From contig DEJQ01000024.1 of NCBI GenBank assembly GCA_002353575.1, positions 1 through 56,231 on the forward strand: a stretch of DNA of 56,231 bases, given 5' to 3'. Made by a program: the position numbers and the translations under genes. The DNA comes from Prevotellaceae bacterium UBA2744 (GTDB lineage Bacteria > Bacteroidota > Bacteroidia > Bacteroidales > Bacteroidaceae). How positions within the stretch are numbered: position 1 is the first letter of the stretch; every line of letters starts with the position of its first letter. Below, piece by piece: positions 24,972 to 33,717 of this stretch. The notes below the pieces were generated by a model, which saw only the letters and a program-made list of their open reading frames with translations, ran no database searches and was not told the DNA's origin.

Positions 24972-25654
24972 AAAAAGCCATAATGTTCGACATGGATGGA
25001 GTTCTCTTTGACTCCATGAAGAACCATGCCCAGAGCTGGTGTGAAACCATGCTCCACTTCGGATTTACCGACTTCACAGCCGCTGAGGCTTATATGCATG
25101 AAGGGCGCACTGGTGCCGGAACCATCAATATCGTTGCCAGCCGCAATGGTGTTCGCAACGTGACCGAGAAAGAAGAAAAAGAAATCTACCAATACAAATG
25201 CGACATATTCAATCGTATGCCCGAGGCGCAGCCTATGCCCGGAGCCTACGAACTGCTGAAGAAGGTTGTCTCTGCCGGTATCACGCCGTTGGTAGTCACA
25301 GGCAGCGGGCAGCGTACACTTCTCAATCGTCTGAATAAGAATTTCCCCGACATCTTCCGTCCCGAACTTATGGTGACAGCCTTCGACGTGCATCGTGGAA
25401 AGCCAGACCCCGAACCTTATCTGATGGGTATGCAGAAATACAATGATTTCTTCCATACCTCCCTCACTTCCGACAGTTTCGCAGTGGTAGAGAACGCCCC
25501 ACTCGGTGTTCAGGCGGGAGTCGCAGCCGGAGTCTTCACCATCGCTGTGAATACAGGTCCTCTGCCCGACGAAGCCCTATTGTCGCGTGGAGCTAATCTT
25601 CTCTTCCCCTCCATGCAGTCTCTGTCGGATCATTTCGACGAGGTGTTTTGCTGA
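24968..25654 (+). CDS. HAD-superfamily hydrolase, beta-phosphoglucomutase-like
   Basis: 228 residues. HAD motif I is MFDMDGVLFDSM (nucleophile Asp8, acid Asp10), motif II is VVTGSGQ, and motifs III/IV are HRGKPDPEPYL and FAVVENAPLGVQAG. The helical cap between motifs I and II marks the beta-PGM/phosphatase class. Relatives dephosphorylate sugar or nucleotide phosphates or act as mutases; the motif IV acidic residue is Glu rather than the usual Asp. It overlaps gmk by 4 bases. Its 3' end overlaps the convergent AraC gene by 25 bases. Confidence 0.9.
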   Translation: MKKAIMFDMDGVLFDSMKNHAQSWCETMLHFGFTDFTAAEAYMHEGRTGAGTINIVASRNGVRNVTEKEEKEIYQYKCDIFNRMPEAQPMPGAYELLKKVVSAGITPLVVTGSGQRTLLNRLNKNFPDIFRPELMVTAFDVHRGKPDPEPYLMGMQKYNDFFHTSLTSDSFAVVENAPLGVQAGVAAGVFTIAVNTGPLPDEALLSRGANLLFPSMQSLSDHFDEVFC

Positions 25655-26526
25655 CTGCGCCAATCCCTCGGCGACATACCCATCTGCCTGCGGAATATTC
25701 TTGAGAAGTAGTACTGGTCGTCAATTCCGACCTTATGACAAATCTGGTTTATCTTCATGTCTGTCTGCAACAACCATTCGCAGGCAGCCTCTATGCGTAG
25801 TATGTTCATGTAGGCGAGCGGACTGCTGCCCGTCTGCTGTTTGAAGAGCAGCGAGAAGTGCGACGGAGAGTAACCCGTATAGTCAGCCAGTTGCTTCAGC
25901 CCGATGGACTTCTCCATGTTTTCCTTCATGTAGTGGATAGTAGCATTAACGATGCTGGCAGAGTCCCAGAGCTGTTGTGTCGTATTTTTAGCTCCGCGAT
26001 ATTGCGACAGATAGCGCATCGATGCCAGATAGTAGTGCAGGCACGAAGAGGCATAGCGCAGGCTTTCTCTGCTGTGGCTGTTGGCAATTGTGAAGAAAAT
26101 CTCCTCGAAGATATTGTTTCGTTCGCCTATCCTCGAGTTTATGCTTGGACTGATTCGCCCGGGCTGCACAGCTCCTTGGGCATACATATCTGCATGTGGT
26201 CCCTTGAAGTGTATCCAATAGATGGTCCAGGGATTCTTCTTGTCTGCCCCGTACAGGTGTGGTTTCCCTGCTGGCAGAATGCAGTACTCATTCGTGTGCA
26301 GTTCGTATCGCTGTCCTTGGGCTGTGCAGAACCCGCAGCCATTCACACAGTAGATAAGCACGTGCTGGTCTATGCCTGTCTCTCTCTTCACGTAATGGCC
26401 TTGGGCTGTGGGGTAGTAGCCTATATCAGTTATGTACAGGCTCGATGTCAGGGGGTCCGCCTCCTCCATCTCTACTATCATCTTCGGCAACACAATACTG
26501 CGTTCGCCTGAGAATCCGTCTTTCAT
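25630..26526 (-). CDS. AraC-family transcriptional regulator
   Basis: 298 residues from ATG 26524-26526; an upstream ATG (26559) adds 11 residues, but the TACATTTG promoter box would then lie inside the gene. An N-terminal cupin (about 25-160, with LPAGKPHLYGA) precedes a C-terminal pair of helix-turn-helix motifs (KQLADYTGYSPSHFSLLFKQ and ICHKVGIDDQYYFSRIFRRQ) ending MGMSPRDWR. This is the sugar-responsive AraC layout. It is divergent from the sugar porter and DUF5107 genes, separated by about 160 bases, so it probably controls them in response to a sugar. Confidence 0.88.
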   Translation of the reverse strand: MKDGFSGERSIVLPKMIVEMEEADPLTSSLYITDIGYYPTAQGHYVKRETGIDQHVLIYCVNGCGFCTAQGQRYELHTNEYCILPAGKPHLYGADKKNPWTIYWIHFKGPHADMYAQGAVQPGRISPSINSRIGERNNIFEEIFFTIANSHSRESLRYASSCLHYYLASMRYLSQYRGAKNTTQQLWDSASIVNATIHYMKENMEKSIGLKQLADYTGYSPSHFSLLFKQQTGSSPLAYMNILRIEAACEWLLQTDMKINQICHKVGIDDQYYFSRIFRRQMGMSPRDWRSQQNTSSK

Positions 26527-26548
26527 AGTTTTCCTCTTTTTATGTGTG

Positions 26549-26556
26549 CAAATGTA
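26549..26556 (-). promoter_or_regulatory. Candidate -7 promoter box for the AraC gene
   Basis: Reads TACATTTG on the minus strand (TAnnTTTG), 22 bases before the chosen ATG. Its position supports the start at 26526 over 26559. Confidence 0.4.
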
Positions 26557-26622
26557 CAAACAATAAGAATATTATCCATCTTCTTCTTGTTTTTTTCTAT
26601 CTTTATAATGTAAAATACCCCA

Positions 26623-26630
26623 TACCTTTG
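26623..26630 (+). promoter_or_regulatory. Candidate -7 promoter box for the sugar porter operon
   Basis: TACCTTTG at 26623-26630, with CTTTATA about 20 bases upstream as a weak -33. It lies 60 bases before the porter ATG, in the AraC-porter divergent gap where an AraC-type operator would be expected. Confidence 0.5.
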
Positions 26631-26690
26631 CACCTGAAAAAAAGTTTACGAATAAAAAACGAAGCATCGTCTTAACTCCTTTAACTCCTA

Positions 26691-27977
26691 ATGTCCAAAT
26701 CATTTATCTATTTCATCTGTTTAGTGTCAGCTATGGGTGGTTTGCTTTTTGGCTACGACTGGGTAGTCATAGGTGGAGCAAAACCATTCTACGAACTCTA
26801 TTTCGGCATCTCCGAAAGTCCCGTCATGCAGGGTATTGCCATGTCAACGGCATTGGTGGGTTGTCTCATTGGAGCTATGGTAGCAGGAGCCTTGGCGGAT
26901 AGGTATGGCCGTAAGCCTTTGCTCATCGTCTCAGCGGTTCTTTTCACCGTGTCGGCCATTGCAACGGGGTTGTTTAGCGATTTCTCATTATTTAATATAG
27001 CACGTTTCATTGGCGGAGTGGGTATCGGTGTTGCCTCGGCTCTTTCTCCTATGTACATAGCCGAGGTGAGTCCTGCGGATATACGTGGCAGGATGGTCAG
27101 CCTGAATCAGATGACCATCGTACTGGGCATCTTGGCTGCACAGATAGTCAATATGCTGTTGGCACGCGACACCTCGGTGGTCGAGAGCCAGATGTGGAAC
27201 GTAGAGTGGGGATGGCGTTGGATGTTCTGGGCAGAGACGCTACCTGCAGCATTGTTTCTCTTCATGAGTTTCTTCATACCAGAGTCGCCTGTATATCTGC
27301 GGTTGAAAAGTGATGCCGCTGAGACTGCAGAGGAGAAAGCCGGACTCCGCGAGCTCCTCCAGGCAAAGTATGCCAGGGTGCTCCTTCTTGGCCTGGTTAT
27401 AGCCGTCTTCCAGCAGTGGTGCGGCACTAATGTCATCTTCAACTATGCTCAGGAGATATTCGTCGGAGCCGGATTCGACGTAGATGGGATGTTCATCAAT
27501 ATCGTAATTACAGGCATAGCCAATGTGCTGTTTACCTTTGTCGCCCTCTACACCATAGAGCGTTGGGGGCGCCGTTCGCTCATCCTGCTCGGTGCCGGCG
27601 GCCTGGGAGTTATCTACCTCGTCCTGGGCACCTGCTACTTCCTGGGCATGACGGGCCTCATGATGGTAGCACTGGTTGTGGCGGCAATCTCTGTCTATGC
27701 CATGACGCTTGGTCCTGTCACCTGGACTCTCCTTGCCGAGATATTTCCGCATCGCGTGCGTGGAGTGGCTATGGCCACCTGTACCTTCGCCCTCTGGGTC
27801 GGTTGCTGCACACTTACGTTCTCCTTTCCGTCGATGAATGCCGCTCTTGGCAGCAGCGGAACCTTCTGGGTCTATTCTGCCATCTGCTGCTGTGCCTTCC
27901 TGTATCTCCTCAAGAATTGTCCCGAAACCAAGGGCAGGAGCCTCGAACAGCTGGAGAAAGAGTTGGTGGAAAAATGA
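26691..27977 (+). CDS. MFS sugar porter family transporter (XylE-like)
   Basis: 428 residues, 12 predicted transmembrane helices. Sugar-porter motifs are visible: GGLLFGYDWVVIGGA (helix 1), ADRYGRKPLL after helix 2, PESPVYL at the end of helix 6, ERWGRRSL in the matching second-half loop, and PETKGRSLEQLE at the C-terminus. This is the H+ symporter family of XylE and GalP. It lies 22 bases before the DUF5107-TPR gene, probably cotranscribed, and is divergent from an AraC regulator. It presumably imports the monosaccharide or oligosaccharide that the DUF5107 protein handles; the sugar cannot be named. Confidence 0.9.
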   Translation: MSKSFIYFICLVSAMGGLLFGYDWVVIGGAKPFYELYFGISESPVMQGIAMSTALVGCLIGAMVAGALADRYGRKPLLIVSAVLFTVSAIATGLFSDFSLFNIARFIGGVGIGVASALSPMYIAEVSPADIRGRMVSLNQMTIVLGILAAQIVNMLLARDTSVVESQMWNVEWGWRWMFWAETLPAALFLFMSFFIPESPVYLRLKSDAAETAEEKAGLRELLQAKYARVLLLGLVIAVFQQWCGTNVIFNYAQEIFVGAGFDVDGMFINIVITGIANVLFTFVALYTIERWGRRSLILLGAGGLGVIYLVLGTCYFLGMTGLMMVALVVAAISVYAMTLGPVTWTLLAEIFPHRVRGVAMATCTFALWVGCCTLTFSFPSMNAALGSSGTFWVYSAICCCAFLYLLKNCPETKGRSLEQLEKELVEK

Positions 27978-27999
27978 AATTAAAAGTTTTTAATACAAT

Positions 28000-30900
28000 A
28001 TGGTAAAAGCATGGAAAGAACAGGTTGTGATTCCAACCTATGAGATTGGAGAACCTGAGAAGAATCCTATTTTCCTTGAGAAACGTGTATATCAGGGCAG
28101 TAGCGGAGTGGTATATCCCTATCCTGTAGTTGAGTCGATTGCCAACGAGAAGACCGACAAGGAGTATCAGGCTGTGTGGATTGAGAACGAATACCTCAAG
28201 GTGATGATCCTGCCAGAACTGGGCGGCCGTGTGCAGATGGCATACGACAAAGTGAAACAGCGCCATTTCGTATATTACAATCATGTTATCAAACCGGCTC
28301 TCGTGGGGCTCACCGGACCGTGGATCAGTGGCGGCATTGAGTTCAACTGGCCCCAACACCATCGTCCCTCTACCTTCCTGCCTGTGGATAGCACCATCCA
28401 GGAGAATGGCGACGGCAGTGTTACCGTGTGGGTAAACGAACAGGAACGTATGTTCCACCAAAAGGGTATGGCAGGCTTCACACTGCGTCCCGGTTGTGCT
28501 TATCTTGAGATAAAGGGAGTACTCTATAACCGCACCGACATACCGCAGACTTTTCTCTGGTGGGCTAACCCCGCAGTCGAGGTGAACGATGCCTACCAGA
28601 GTGTGTTCCCGCCAGACATCAATGCAGTATTCGACCACGGAAAGCGCGCCGTATCGTCGTTCCCGATTGCTACAGGCACCTACTACAAGATGGACTACTC
28701 GGCAGGTGTGGACATCTCTAACTATAAGAACATCAAGGTGCCTACAAGCTATATGGGAGTCAACTCCCGTTTCAACTTCGAGGGTGGATACGAAAACGAT
28801 ACCAGGGCAGGTATGCTCCACGTAGCCAGCCATCATTTCTCTCCGGGCAAGAAACAATGGACTTGGGGTAATGGCGACTTCGGACAGGCTTGGGACCGCA
28901 ACCTGACCGACGAGACTACTCCCGACGAGGCTCGCCAGTGGCACATCGACCGTCCGGGCTTCCGTCCCTACATCGAACTCATGGCTGGCGTATATACCGA
29001 GAACCAGCCCGACTTCACATGGCTCATGCCTTACGAGGAGAAGCAGTTCACTCAGTATTTCATGCCATACCGCGAACTGGGAGTCGTAAAACAGGCGTCC
29101 AAGGACATCATCATGAACATAGACATGGAGGAAGGCAAGGCTCGTGTCAGGCTTTTCGCCACATCCAGGCAGAAGGTTGCTGTCGTGCTGAAGAACGACA
29201 ACGGCACAGTCTATCTCGACAAGCAGATAGAGATGTCTCCCGAGACTGTTTTCAATCAGCTGGTTGACGTAGAGGGCACCCCTCTCGACTGTCTCACTCT
29301 CTCCGCCGGCCGCCTCGTGTGGCATGCAGAACCCGACGAGATAAAGTCTGTGCCCGACGCTGCTGAGGCTGCTCTCCAGCCCGAACAGGTGAAGACCAAC
29401 GAACAACTCTACCTCACTGGTCTCCACATCGAGCAGTACCGTCATGCCACATACTCTGCCACCGACTACTACGAAGAGGCTCTACGTCGCGACCCCGACG
29501 ACATCCGTTGTCTCAACGCCATGGGGCTGTGGTTCATACGTAAAGGGCGTTTCGCCAGGGCTGAGGAATATCTGCGCCGGGCTGTGCGACTCATCACAAA
29601 GCGCAATCCTAATCCCTACGACGGCGAACCCATCTATAACCTCGGTCTCGCACTTAAATATCAAGGCTTAACTGATATCGTAAGTGGTAAATCGAATACA
29701 GAACTGTCAAATAGTAAATTAACAGAAGCTTACGAACGATTCTGGAAAGCCACATGGAACAAAGGATGGGCTGATGCAGGCTATTTTGAGGCAGCAAAAA
29801 TATCGATGATTCAAGAACGCTGGGACGATGCCCTCGACGAACTGAACCGCGCCATCAACAATAACTGGCACAACCACAAGGCTCGTGCTCTCAAGGCAGC
29901 AGTGCTCCGTAAACTCGGACAGCCAAGCATCGACTTCATCAACGAAACCCTCTCGTTCGATCTCTTCAACTATGGAGCTCTCTACGAGAAGTACCTGCTC
30001 ACGGGTGATGAGTCCATCATCCGACAGATGAAGTCGCTCATGCACAATAGCGACAATAACTACGACGAACTCGCACTCGACTACCAGTCGGCAGGTCTCT
30101 GCCAGGAGGCTGACGCCATCTGGCAACTCGCCATCCGGGAGGGTGCTGTCACTCCTATGACATATTTCTATATGGGCAAGGCAAAGGAAGGGGAGAAAAC
30201 CGACCCGAAATACTGCTTCCCTAATCGTCTTGAGGCTATCGGAGCACTCGAACAGGCAAAGCAGGAGAATCCGGACGGTTTCATGGCTCCTTACCTCCTC
30301 GGCTGCCTCTACTACGACAAACGGCAGTACGATCTTGCCATCTCTAACTGGGAACTCTCCGCCCGGAACAATCCTGAGTTTCCTACCGCATGGCGCAACC
30401 TCGCACTTGCCCGCTTCAACAAACAGAACCGTCAGCAGGAAGCAATCGAATACATGGAACGTGCATTCAGACTCGACACGTCCGATGCCCGCATACTCAT
30501 GGAACTCGACCAACTCTATCGTCGAATGCAACGTCCGCATGCCGAACGGCTTGCCTTTCTGCAGCAGTATCCGCAGCTTGTGGCTCAGCGCGACGATCTC
30601 CTGCTCGAAGAGATTACCCTGCTCAATCAGGTCGGACAGTTCCGCGAGGCTATGTGCCTGCTCGACAACCATCAGTTCCATCCCTGGGAGGGTGGGGAAG
30701 GCAAGGTTCCTGCACAGTACCAGATTTGTCGTGTAGAACTCGCCAAGCAGGCACTCGCTGAGGGCAACGCCGACGAGGCTATCATGCTGCTCAGGCAGTG
30801 TCTCGAATACCCTCACCTTCTGGGTGAAGGCAAACTATACGGAGCACAGGAGAACGATTTCCTCTATCTGCTCGGAGTTGCTTCGGAGATGAAAGGCGAC

Positions 30901-31320
30901 AAGCAGGCAGCTGTCAGCTACTGGCACCAGGCTACACTCGGACCTACCGAACCCGCTGCAGCCATGTACTACAACGATGCCAAACCGGATAAGATATTCT
31001 ATCAGGGACTCGCACTTCGTCGGCTGGGCAGACAGGGTGAGGCAAACGGACGTTTCTACCGACTCGTCAACTACGGGCAGCAGCACATCTTTGAGAAGCA
31101 GATTATGGACTACTTCGCAGTCTCTCTGCCCGACCTGCTCATCTGGGAAGATTCGCTCGACACGAAGAACCGCATTCACTGCCTATATATGCTTGCATTG
31201 GGCTATTACGGACTTGGCGACTTCGCTCACTCAGCCCGTTATCTTAGCCAGCTGCAGCAGATGGACATCAACCACTATGGCATCCAGGCATTCCTCTCAC
31301 TAATGAAATATAAATTCTAA
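28000..31320 (+). CDS. DUF5107 domain protein with C-terminal TPR repeats, cytoplasmic
   Basis: 1106 residues and no signal peptide. Residues about 35-330 are a DUF5107 domain with a galactose-mutarotase-like beta-sandwich (ENEYLKVMILPELGGRVQ; ISGGIEFNWPQHHRPSTF; TFLWWANPAVEVND; PGFRPYIELMAGVYTENQP). ISGGIEFNW and the early LPELGGR, shared with aldose-mutarotase and glycosidase clan proteins, suggest carbohydrate binding or cleavage. Residues about 480-1090 carry tetratricopeptide-like repeats (DDIRCLNAMGLWFIRKGRFARAEEYLRRA is one). DUF5107-TPR proteins recur in Bacteroidota beside sugar genes. With the porter and AraC it makes a three-gene sugar-use cassette. An AT-rich insert at about 29665-29725 disturbs the TPR pattern. 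Confidence 0.8.
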   Translation: MVKAWKEQVVIPTYEIGEPEKNPIFLEKRVYQGSSGVVYPYPVVESIANEKTDKEYQAVWIENEYLKVMILPELGGRVQMAYDKVKQRHFVYYNHVIKPALVGLTGPWISGGIEFNWPQHHRPSTFLPVDSTIQENGDGSVTVWVNEQERMFHQKGMAGFTLRPGCAYLEIKGVLYNRTDIPQTFLWWANPAVEVNDAYQSVFPPDINAVFDHGKRAVSSFPIATGTYYKMDYSAGVDISNYKNIKVPTSYMGVNSRFNFEGGYENDTRAGMLHVASHHFSPGKKQWTWGNGDFGQAWDRNLTDETTPDEARQWHIDRPGFRPYIELMAGVYTENQPDFTWLMPYEEKQFTQYFMPYRELGVVKQASKDIIMNIDMEEGKARVRLFATSRQKVAVVLKNDNGTVYLDKQIEMSPETVFNQLVDVEGTPLDCLTLSAGRLVWHAEPDEIKSVPDAAEAALQPEQVKTNEQLYLTGLHIEQYRHATYSATDYYEEALRRDPDDIRCLNAMGLWFIRKGRFARAEEYLRRAVRLITKRNPNPYDGEPIYNLGLALKYQGLTDIVSGKSNTELSNSKLTEAYERFWKATWNKGWADAGYFEAAKISMIQERWDDALDELNRAINNNWHNHKARALKAAVLRKLGQPSIDFINETLSFDLFNYGALYEKYLLTGDESIIRQMKSLMHNSDNNYDELALDYQSAGLCQEADAIWQLAIREGAVTPMTYFYMGKAKEGEKTDPKYCFPNRLEAIGALEQAKQENPDGFMAPYLLGCLYYDKRQYDLAISNWELSARNNPEFPTAWRNLALARFNKQNRQQEAIEYMERAFRLDTSDARILMELDQLYRRMQRPHAERLAFLQQYPQLVAQRDDLLLEEITLLNQVGQFREAMCLLDNHQFHPWEGGEGKVPAQYQICRVELAKQALAEGNADEAIMLLRQCLEYPHLLGEGKLYGAQENDFLYLLGVASEMKGDKQAAVSYWHQATLGPTEPAAAMYYNDAKPDKIFYQGLALRRLGRQGEANGRFYRLVNYGQQHIFEKQIMDYFAVSLPDLLIWEDSLDTKNRIHCLYMLALGYYGLGDFAHSARYLSQLQQMDINHYGIQAFLSLMKYKF

Positions 31321-31361
31321 TTCATCTAAGAAATTTGTGTGATAAGTAATTTTTTATCAAA

Positions 31362-31397
31362 GAAAAGCGCCTGCGTAGTGATACGCGGACGCTTTTC
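31362..31397 (+). terminator. Strong terminator after the DUF5107 gene (possibly bidirectional)
   Basis: GAAAAGCG (31362-31369) pairs with CGCTTTTC (31390-31397), and inside it GCGTA (31373-31377) pairs with TACGC (31382-31386) around GTGA: 16-base arms with two mismatches. T-rich bases on the 3' side and A-rich bases on the 5' side suit both the plus-strand operon and the convergent gene ending at 31508. Confidence 0.7.
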
Positions 31398-31507
31398 GTA
31401 TTTATGAAGTCTATGGTCTAATGTCTAAGGTTCTGTATCCTCTCGCCACTCACCTCTTACTCCGGGTCATTCAGCCATTTATTGTTCCTCTTTATTTATT
31501 TGTGCGA

Positions 31508-32215
31508 TTATGGTTGCAGGGTGAATCCAAAAACGAAATAGGCAGTCTGTTGACGCGGGTTTGCGATAATCTGTCCGAAGATAGGGATGCTGAACGTGTC
31601 GGTCACCTTTATGTCCTTGGCAGCTCTCAGCGAGAGGTTGGTCACGGCAAAGCCCGATGTGTCGTAGAACGTGGTAGCGTAGGGTACGGCACCAGCCGTC
31701 GCGTTCCAGTCGAGTGTTGCGAGCCGGAACGGCACGTTCACCTCGAAGTAGCTGCTGTATGCCCGCTTGCCGCTCTTCGTATATCCGTCGTTGCCGGTGA
31801 AGTTAGTGTACCATTGGAACGACAGAATCTTGAAGTCGTAACCTACGTTTGCTTCAAAGACGTGGTTGGTGCTGTGGGCATAATATATGAAATAGCGTCC
31901 CTGCGGCTCCAGTCCCTCCGACATCCAGTAGTCGGTCACTCCGATGTTCAGTCCTGCAATCTTGTAGCTGAGCGTCAGGTCAAACTCCTTGACGTCCTTT
32001 TCGTTGGTAATGCCATAGCTGCCCCATGCGCTGAGGGAGAGTCCCTTGTAGCTGATACCGAGAGTGGGCTGTATGGCAGCACTTCCCTGGTCCAGTCCAC
32101 GCCAGACGTACTTGCTCACCATGTCGGCACCTATTGTCGCCTTTACCTTATCTTGTGCCGGAGCCATAAAACTACATAGCGCAGCTCCGAGGAAAAGTAT
32201 TGTTCGTTTCTTCAT
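31508..32215 (-). CDS. Outer-membrane beta-barrel protein (TorF-like), function unknown
   Basis: 235 residues from ATG 32213-32215; the longer frame adds 14 residues before the signal peptide. A Sec signal (KKRTILFLGAALCSFMAPA) is followed by KVKATIGADMVSKYVWRGLDQG, a phrase typical of TorF/MetA-type putative porins, then alternating aromatic strands and an FVFGFTLQP end that fits a barrel C-terminus. It would form a small outer-membrane barrel; solute unknown. A matched TTTG-N20-TACTTTTG promoter lies upstream with a leader of about 95 bases. Confidence 0.78.
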   Translation of the reverse strand: MKKRTILFLGAALCSFMAPAQDKVKATIGADMVSKYVWRGLDQGSAAIQPTLGISYKGLSLSAWGSYGITNEKDVKEFDLTLSYKIAGLNIGVTDYWMSEGLEPQGRYFIYYAHSTNHVFEANVGYDFKILSFQWYTNFTGNDGYTKSGKRAYSSYFEVNVPFRLATLDWNATAGAVPYATTFYDTSGFAVTNLSLRAAKDIKVTDTFSIPIFGQIIANPRQQTAYFVFGFTLQP

Positions 32216-32315
32216 CTTATTGTATTGTTTATAGTATGCATAATTGTGCACAATCATAACATTTCTCTACAGAGTGCAACTCTGAGAAAAAGTATCGTTT
32301 GTTTTCATATTGTAG

Positions 32316-32347
32316 CAAAAGTACTAAATTCGATACTGCCTGCCAAA
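32316..32347 (-). promoter_or_regulatory. Bacteroidota-type promoter for the TorF-like gene
   Basis: On the minus strand TTTG (32344-32347), a 20-base spacer and TACTTTTG (32316-32323). The predicted transcript start is about 95 bases before the ATG. Confidence 0.65.
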
Positions 32348-32482
32348 CGTTTCTGAATAATAATATTTTATTTCTCTTTTTTGTTTGTAGAATATGTACG
32401 TATCTATACCATCGGCGGACAGCTCGTAAGCGAGCAGACCCTGCAGCATAATTGTTATTATACTACTTTTCATATCTCCTAA

Positions 32483-33079
32483 TCATGTATTTCTCCAGTC
32501 CCAACATTTCTGTTTGTCGGCTTCTGTAATCGGACGGATGACATGACAGGGATTACCTACTGCTACGGAGTTGTCGGGAATGTCTTTCACAACTACGCTG
32601 CCGCCGCCAATGACTACGTTGGAACCAATCGTGACTCCCGGCATCACCTGAACTCCAGCTCCTATCCACACATTGTCTCCGACGGTGATGGGATAGGCAT
32701 ATTCCAGTCCCTTGTTGCGCCGTTCAAAGTCGATGGGATGACCTGCCGTATGGAATCCGCAGTCGGGTGCAATGAATACATTATCGCCAAATGACACCTT
32801 TGCCGCATCAAGGATGACAAGATTATGGTTGGCAAAGAAATTCTCGCCTAATTCTATGTTGTAGCCGTAGTCGCACCAGAAGGGAGCGATAATTGTAAAC
32901 GATTTCTTCGTGCGCCCAAGTAGTCCGCGGAGGATAGCCTGCTGTCCTTCCGTGTCAGATGGGCGCAGGTGATTATAGTCGTAACAGAGGTCTTTAGCCC
33001 GTGCACGTTCCAGTATCAATTCTTGGTCGTAGTTGGCATCGTAGGTGAGTCCTGCCAACATCTTTTCTTTCTCAGTCAT
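32483..33079 (-). CDS. Sugar O-acetyltransferase (maltose/galactoside type)
   Basis: 198 residues from the ATG at 33077-33079. The N-terminal Maa domain (MTEKEKMLAGLTYDANYDQ, LCYDYNHLRPSD) precedes a left-handed beta-helix of hexapeptide repeats (NIELGENFFANHNLVIL, FIAPDCGFHTAGHPID, ITVGDNVWIGAGVQVMPGVTIG). The catalytic histidine lies in GFHTAGHP, as in LacA and Maa. It acetylates a sugar with acetyl-CoA, probably a detoxification role. A TATATTTG box (33108-33115) sits 29 bases upstream. It is an isolated gene; neither neighbour is obviously sugar-related. Confidence 0.92.
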   Translation of the reverse strand: MTEKEKMLAGLTYDANYDQELILERARAKDLCYDYNHLRPSDTEGQQAILRGLLGRTKKSFTIIAPFWCDYGYNIELGENFFANHNLVILDAAKVSFGDNVFIAPDCGFHTAGHPIDFERRNKGLEYAYPITVGDNVWIGAGVQVMPGVTIGSNVVIGGGSVVVKDIPDNSVAVGNPCHVIRPITEADKQKCWDWRNT

Positions 33080-33107
33080 GTTGAATATGTGTTTTGCAAA
33101 TATTTCG

Positions 33108-33115
33108 CAAATATA
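33108..33115 (-). promoter_or_regulatory. Candidate -7 promoter box for the acetyltransferase gene
   Basis: Minus-strand TATATTTG matching TAnnTTTG, just before the gene; a -33 box is not clear. Confidence 0.4.
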
Positions 33116-33216
33116 CAATAATCCGTAGAATAGTTGTGTTAAGGAATACCTTCATCATTGTTTATACCCTAAAATATATTTTGTTCTCTCACTTCATTTT
33201 TGACACAACTTCTTTT

Positions 33217-33717
33217 TTATTTGTTATTATAGGATCCGATTATTTTCTTTCCGTTCTTGATATATATTCCGTTGGTTGGAGGAGTACTGAGCCTTCTTCC
33301 TTGTATGTCATATACGCTTCCAGCGGAATCATTATTTGAATAAATTTGATTGATTCCTGTGACATACTCATTATCCCCAATATGGATAAAATAATTCCCT
33401 TCTTTTGGACTTGGCAACCCTGAAAATGAGAATACATCTTTTCTGAGAGCGTATTCTCCGCTGTCAACATGAGGCTCCAATTCCCAAGTATATATGTTAT
33501 AAAAGTTATCTCCGTCTCTATAAAAACAGGAATAATCACGATGCTCCCAACTCAATTGTATGCTTTCAATTACTAATTTTCCGTCTTCATAATGACATTT
33601 GATGCTGTTATCTCCACTTTTGGGACTATGTGTTCCTTCCATCCATCCGGAATCGTGAGTGTAGAAAGGATCTGAGTTGATTTCACGTGTGAAATATTCT
33701 CCCATTTTATATTCCAT
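33217..33717 (-). pseudogene. C-terminal part of a secreted Prevotella-type protein lacking its N-terminus
   Basis: The minus-strand frame gives 166 residues ending SVYDIQGRRL, then TPPTNGIYIKNGKKIIG. This C-terminal phrase (VYDIQGRRL plus GIYIKNGKK) ends many large secreted Prevotella proteins. Such proteins need a signal peptide, but here the frame is closed by TAG a few codons before the first ATG and no signal peptide follows. The preceding residues (SQTLWMEYKMGEYFTREI) read like the interior of a protein. I take it as a 5'-truncated gene; expression from the ATG at 33717 cannot be excluded. What the body of the protein did is not recognisable. Confidence 0.55.

Noticed and set aside
27910..29445. 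511-codon minus-strand open frame antisense to the DUF5107 gene
   Set aside because: Overlaps a well-supported gene on the other strand, has no recognisable family, and no start signals.
29719..30816. 365-codon minus-strand open frame antisense to the TPR region
   Set aside because: Same reason: antisense shadow of a repeat-rich gene.
32425..32445. GCTCG-TAA-GCGAGC-type hairpin between the acetyltransferase and the barrel gene as a terminator
   Set aside because: Stem is only 5 bp and there is no T run after it.
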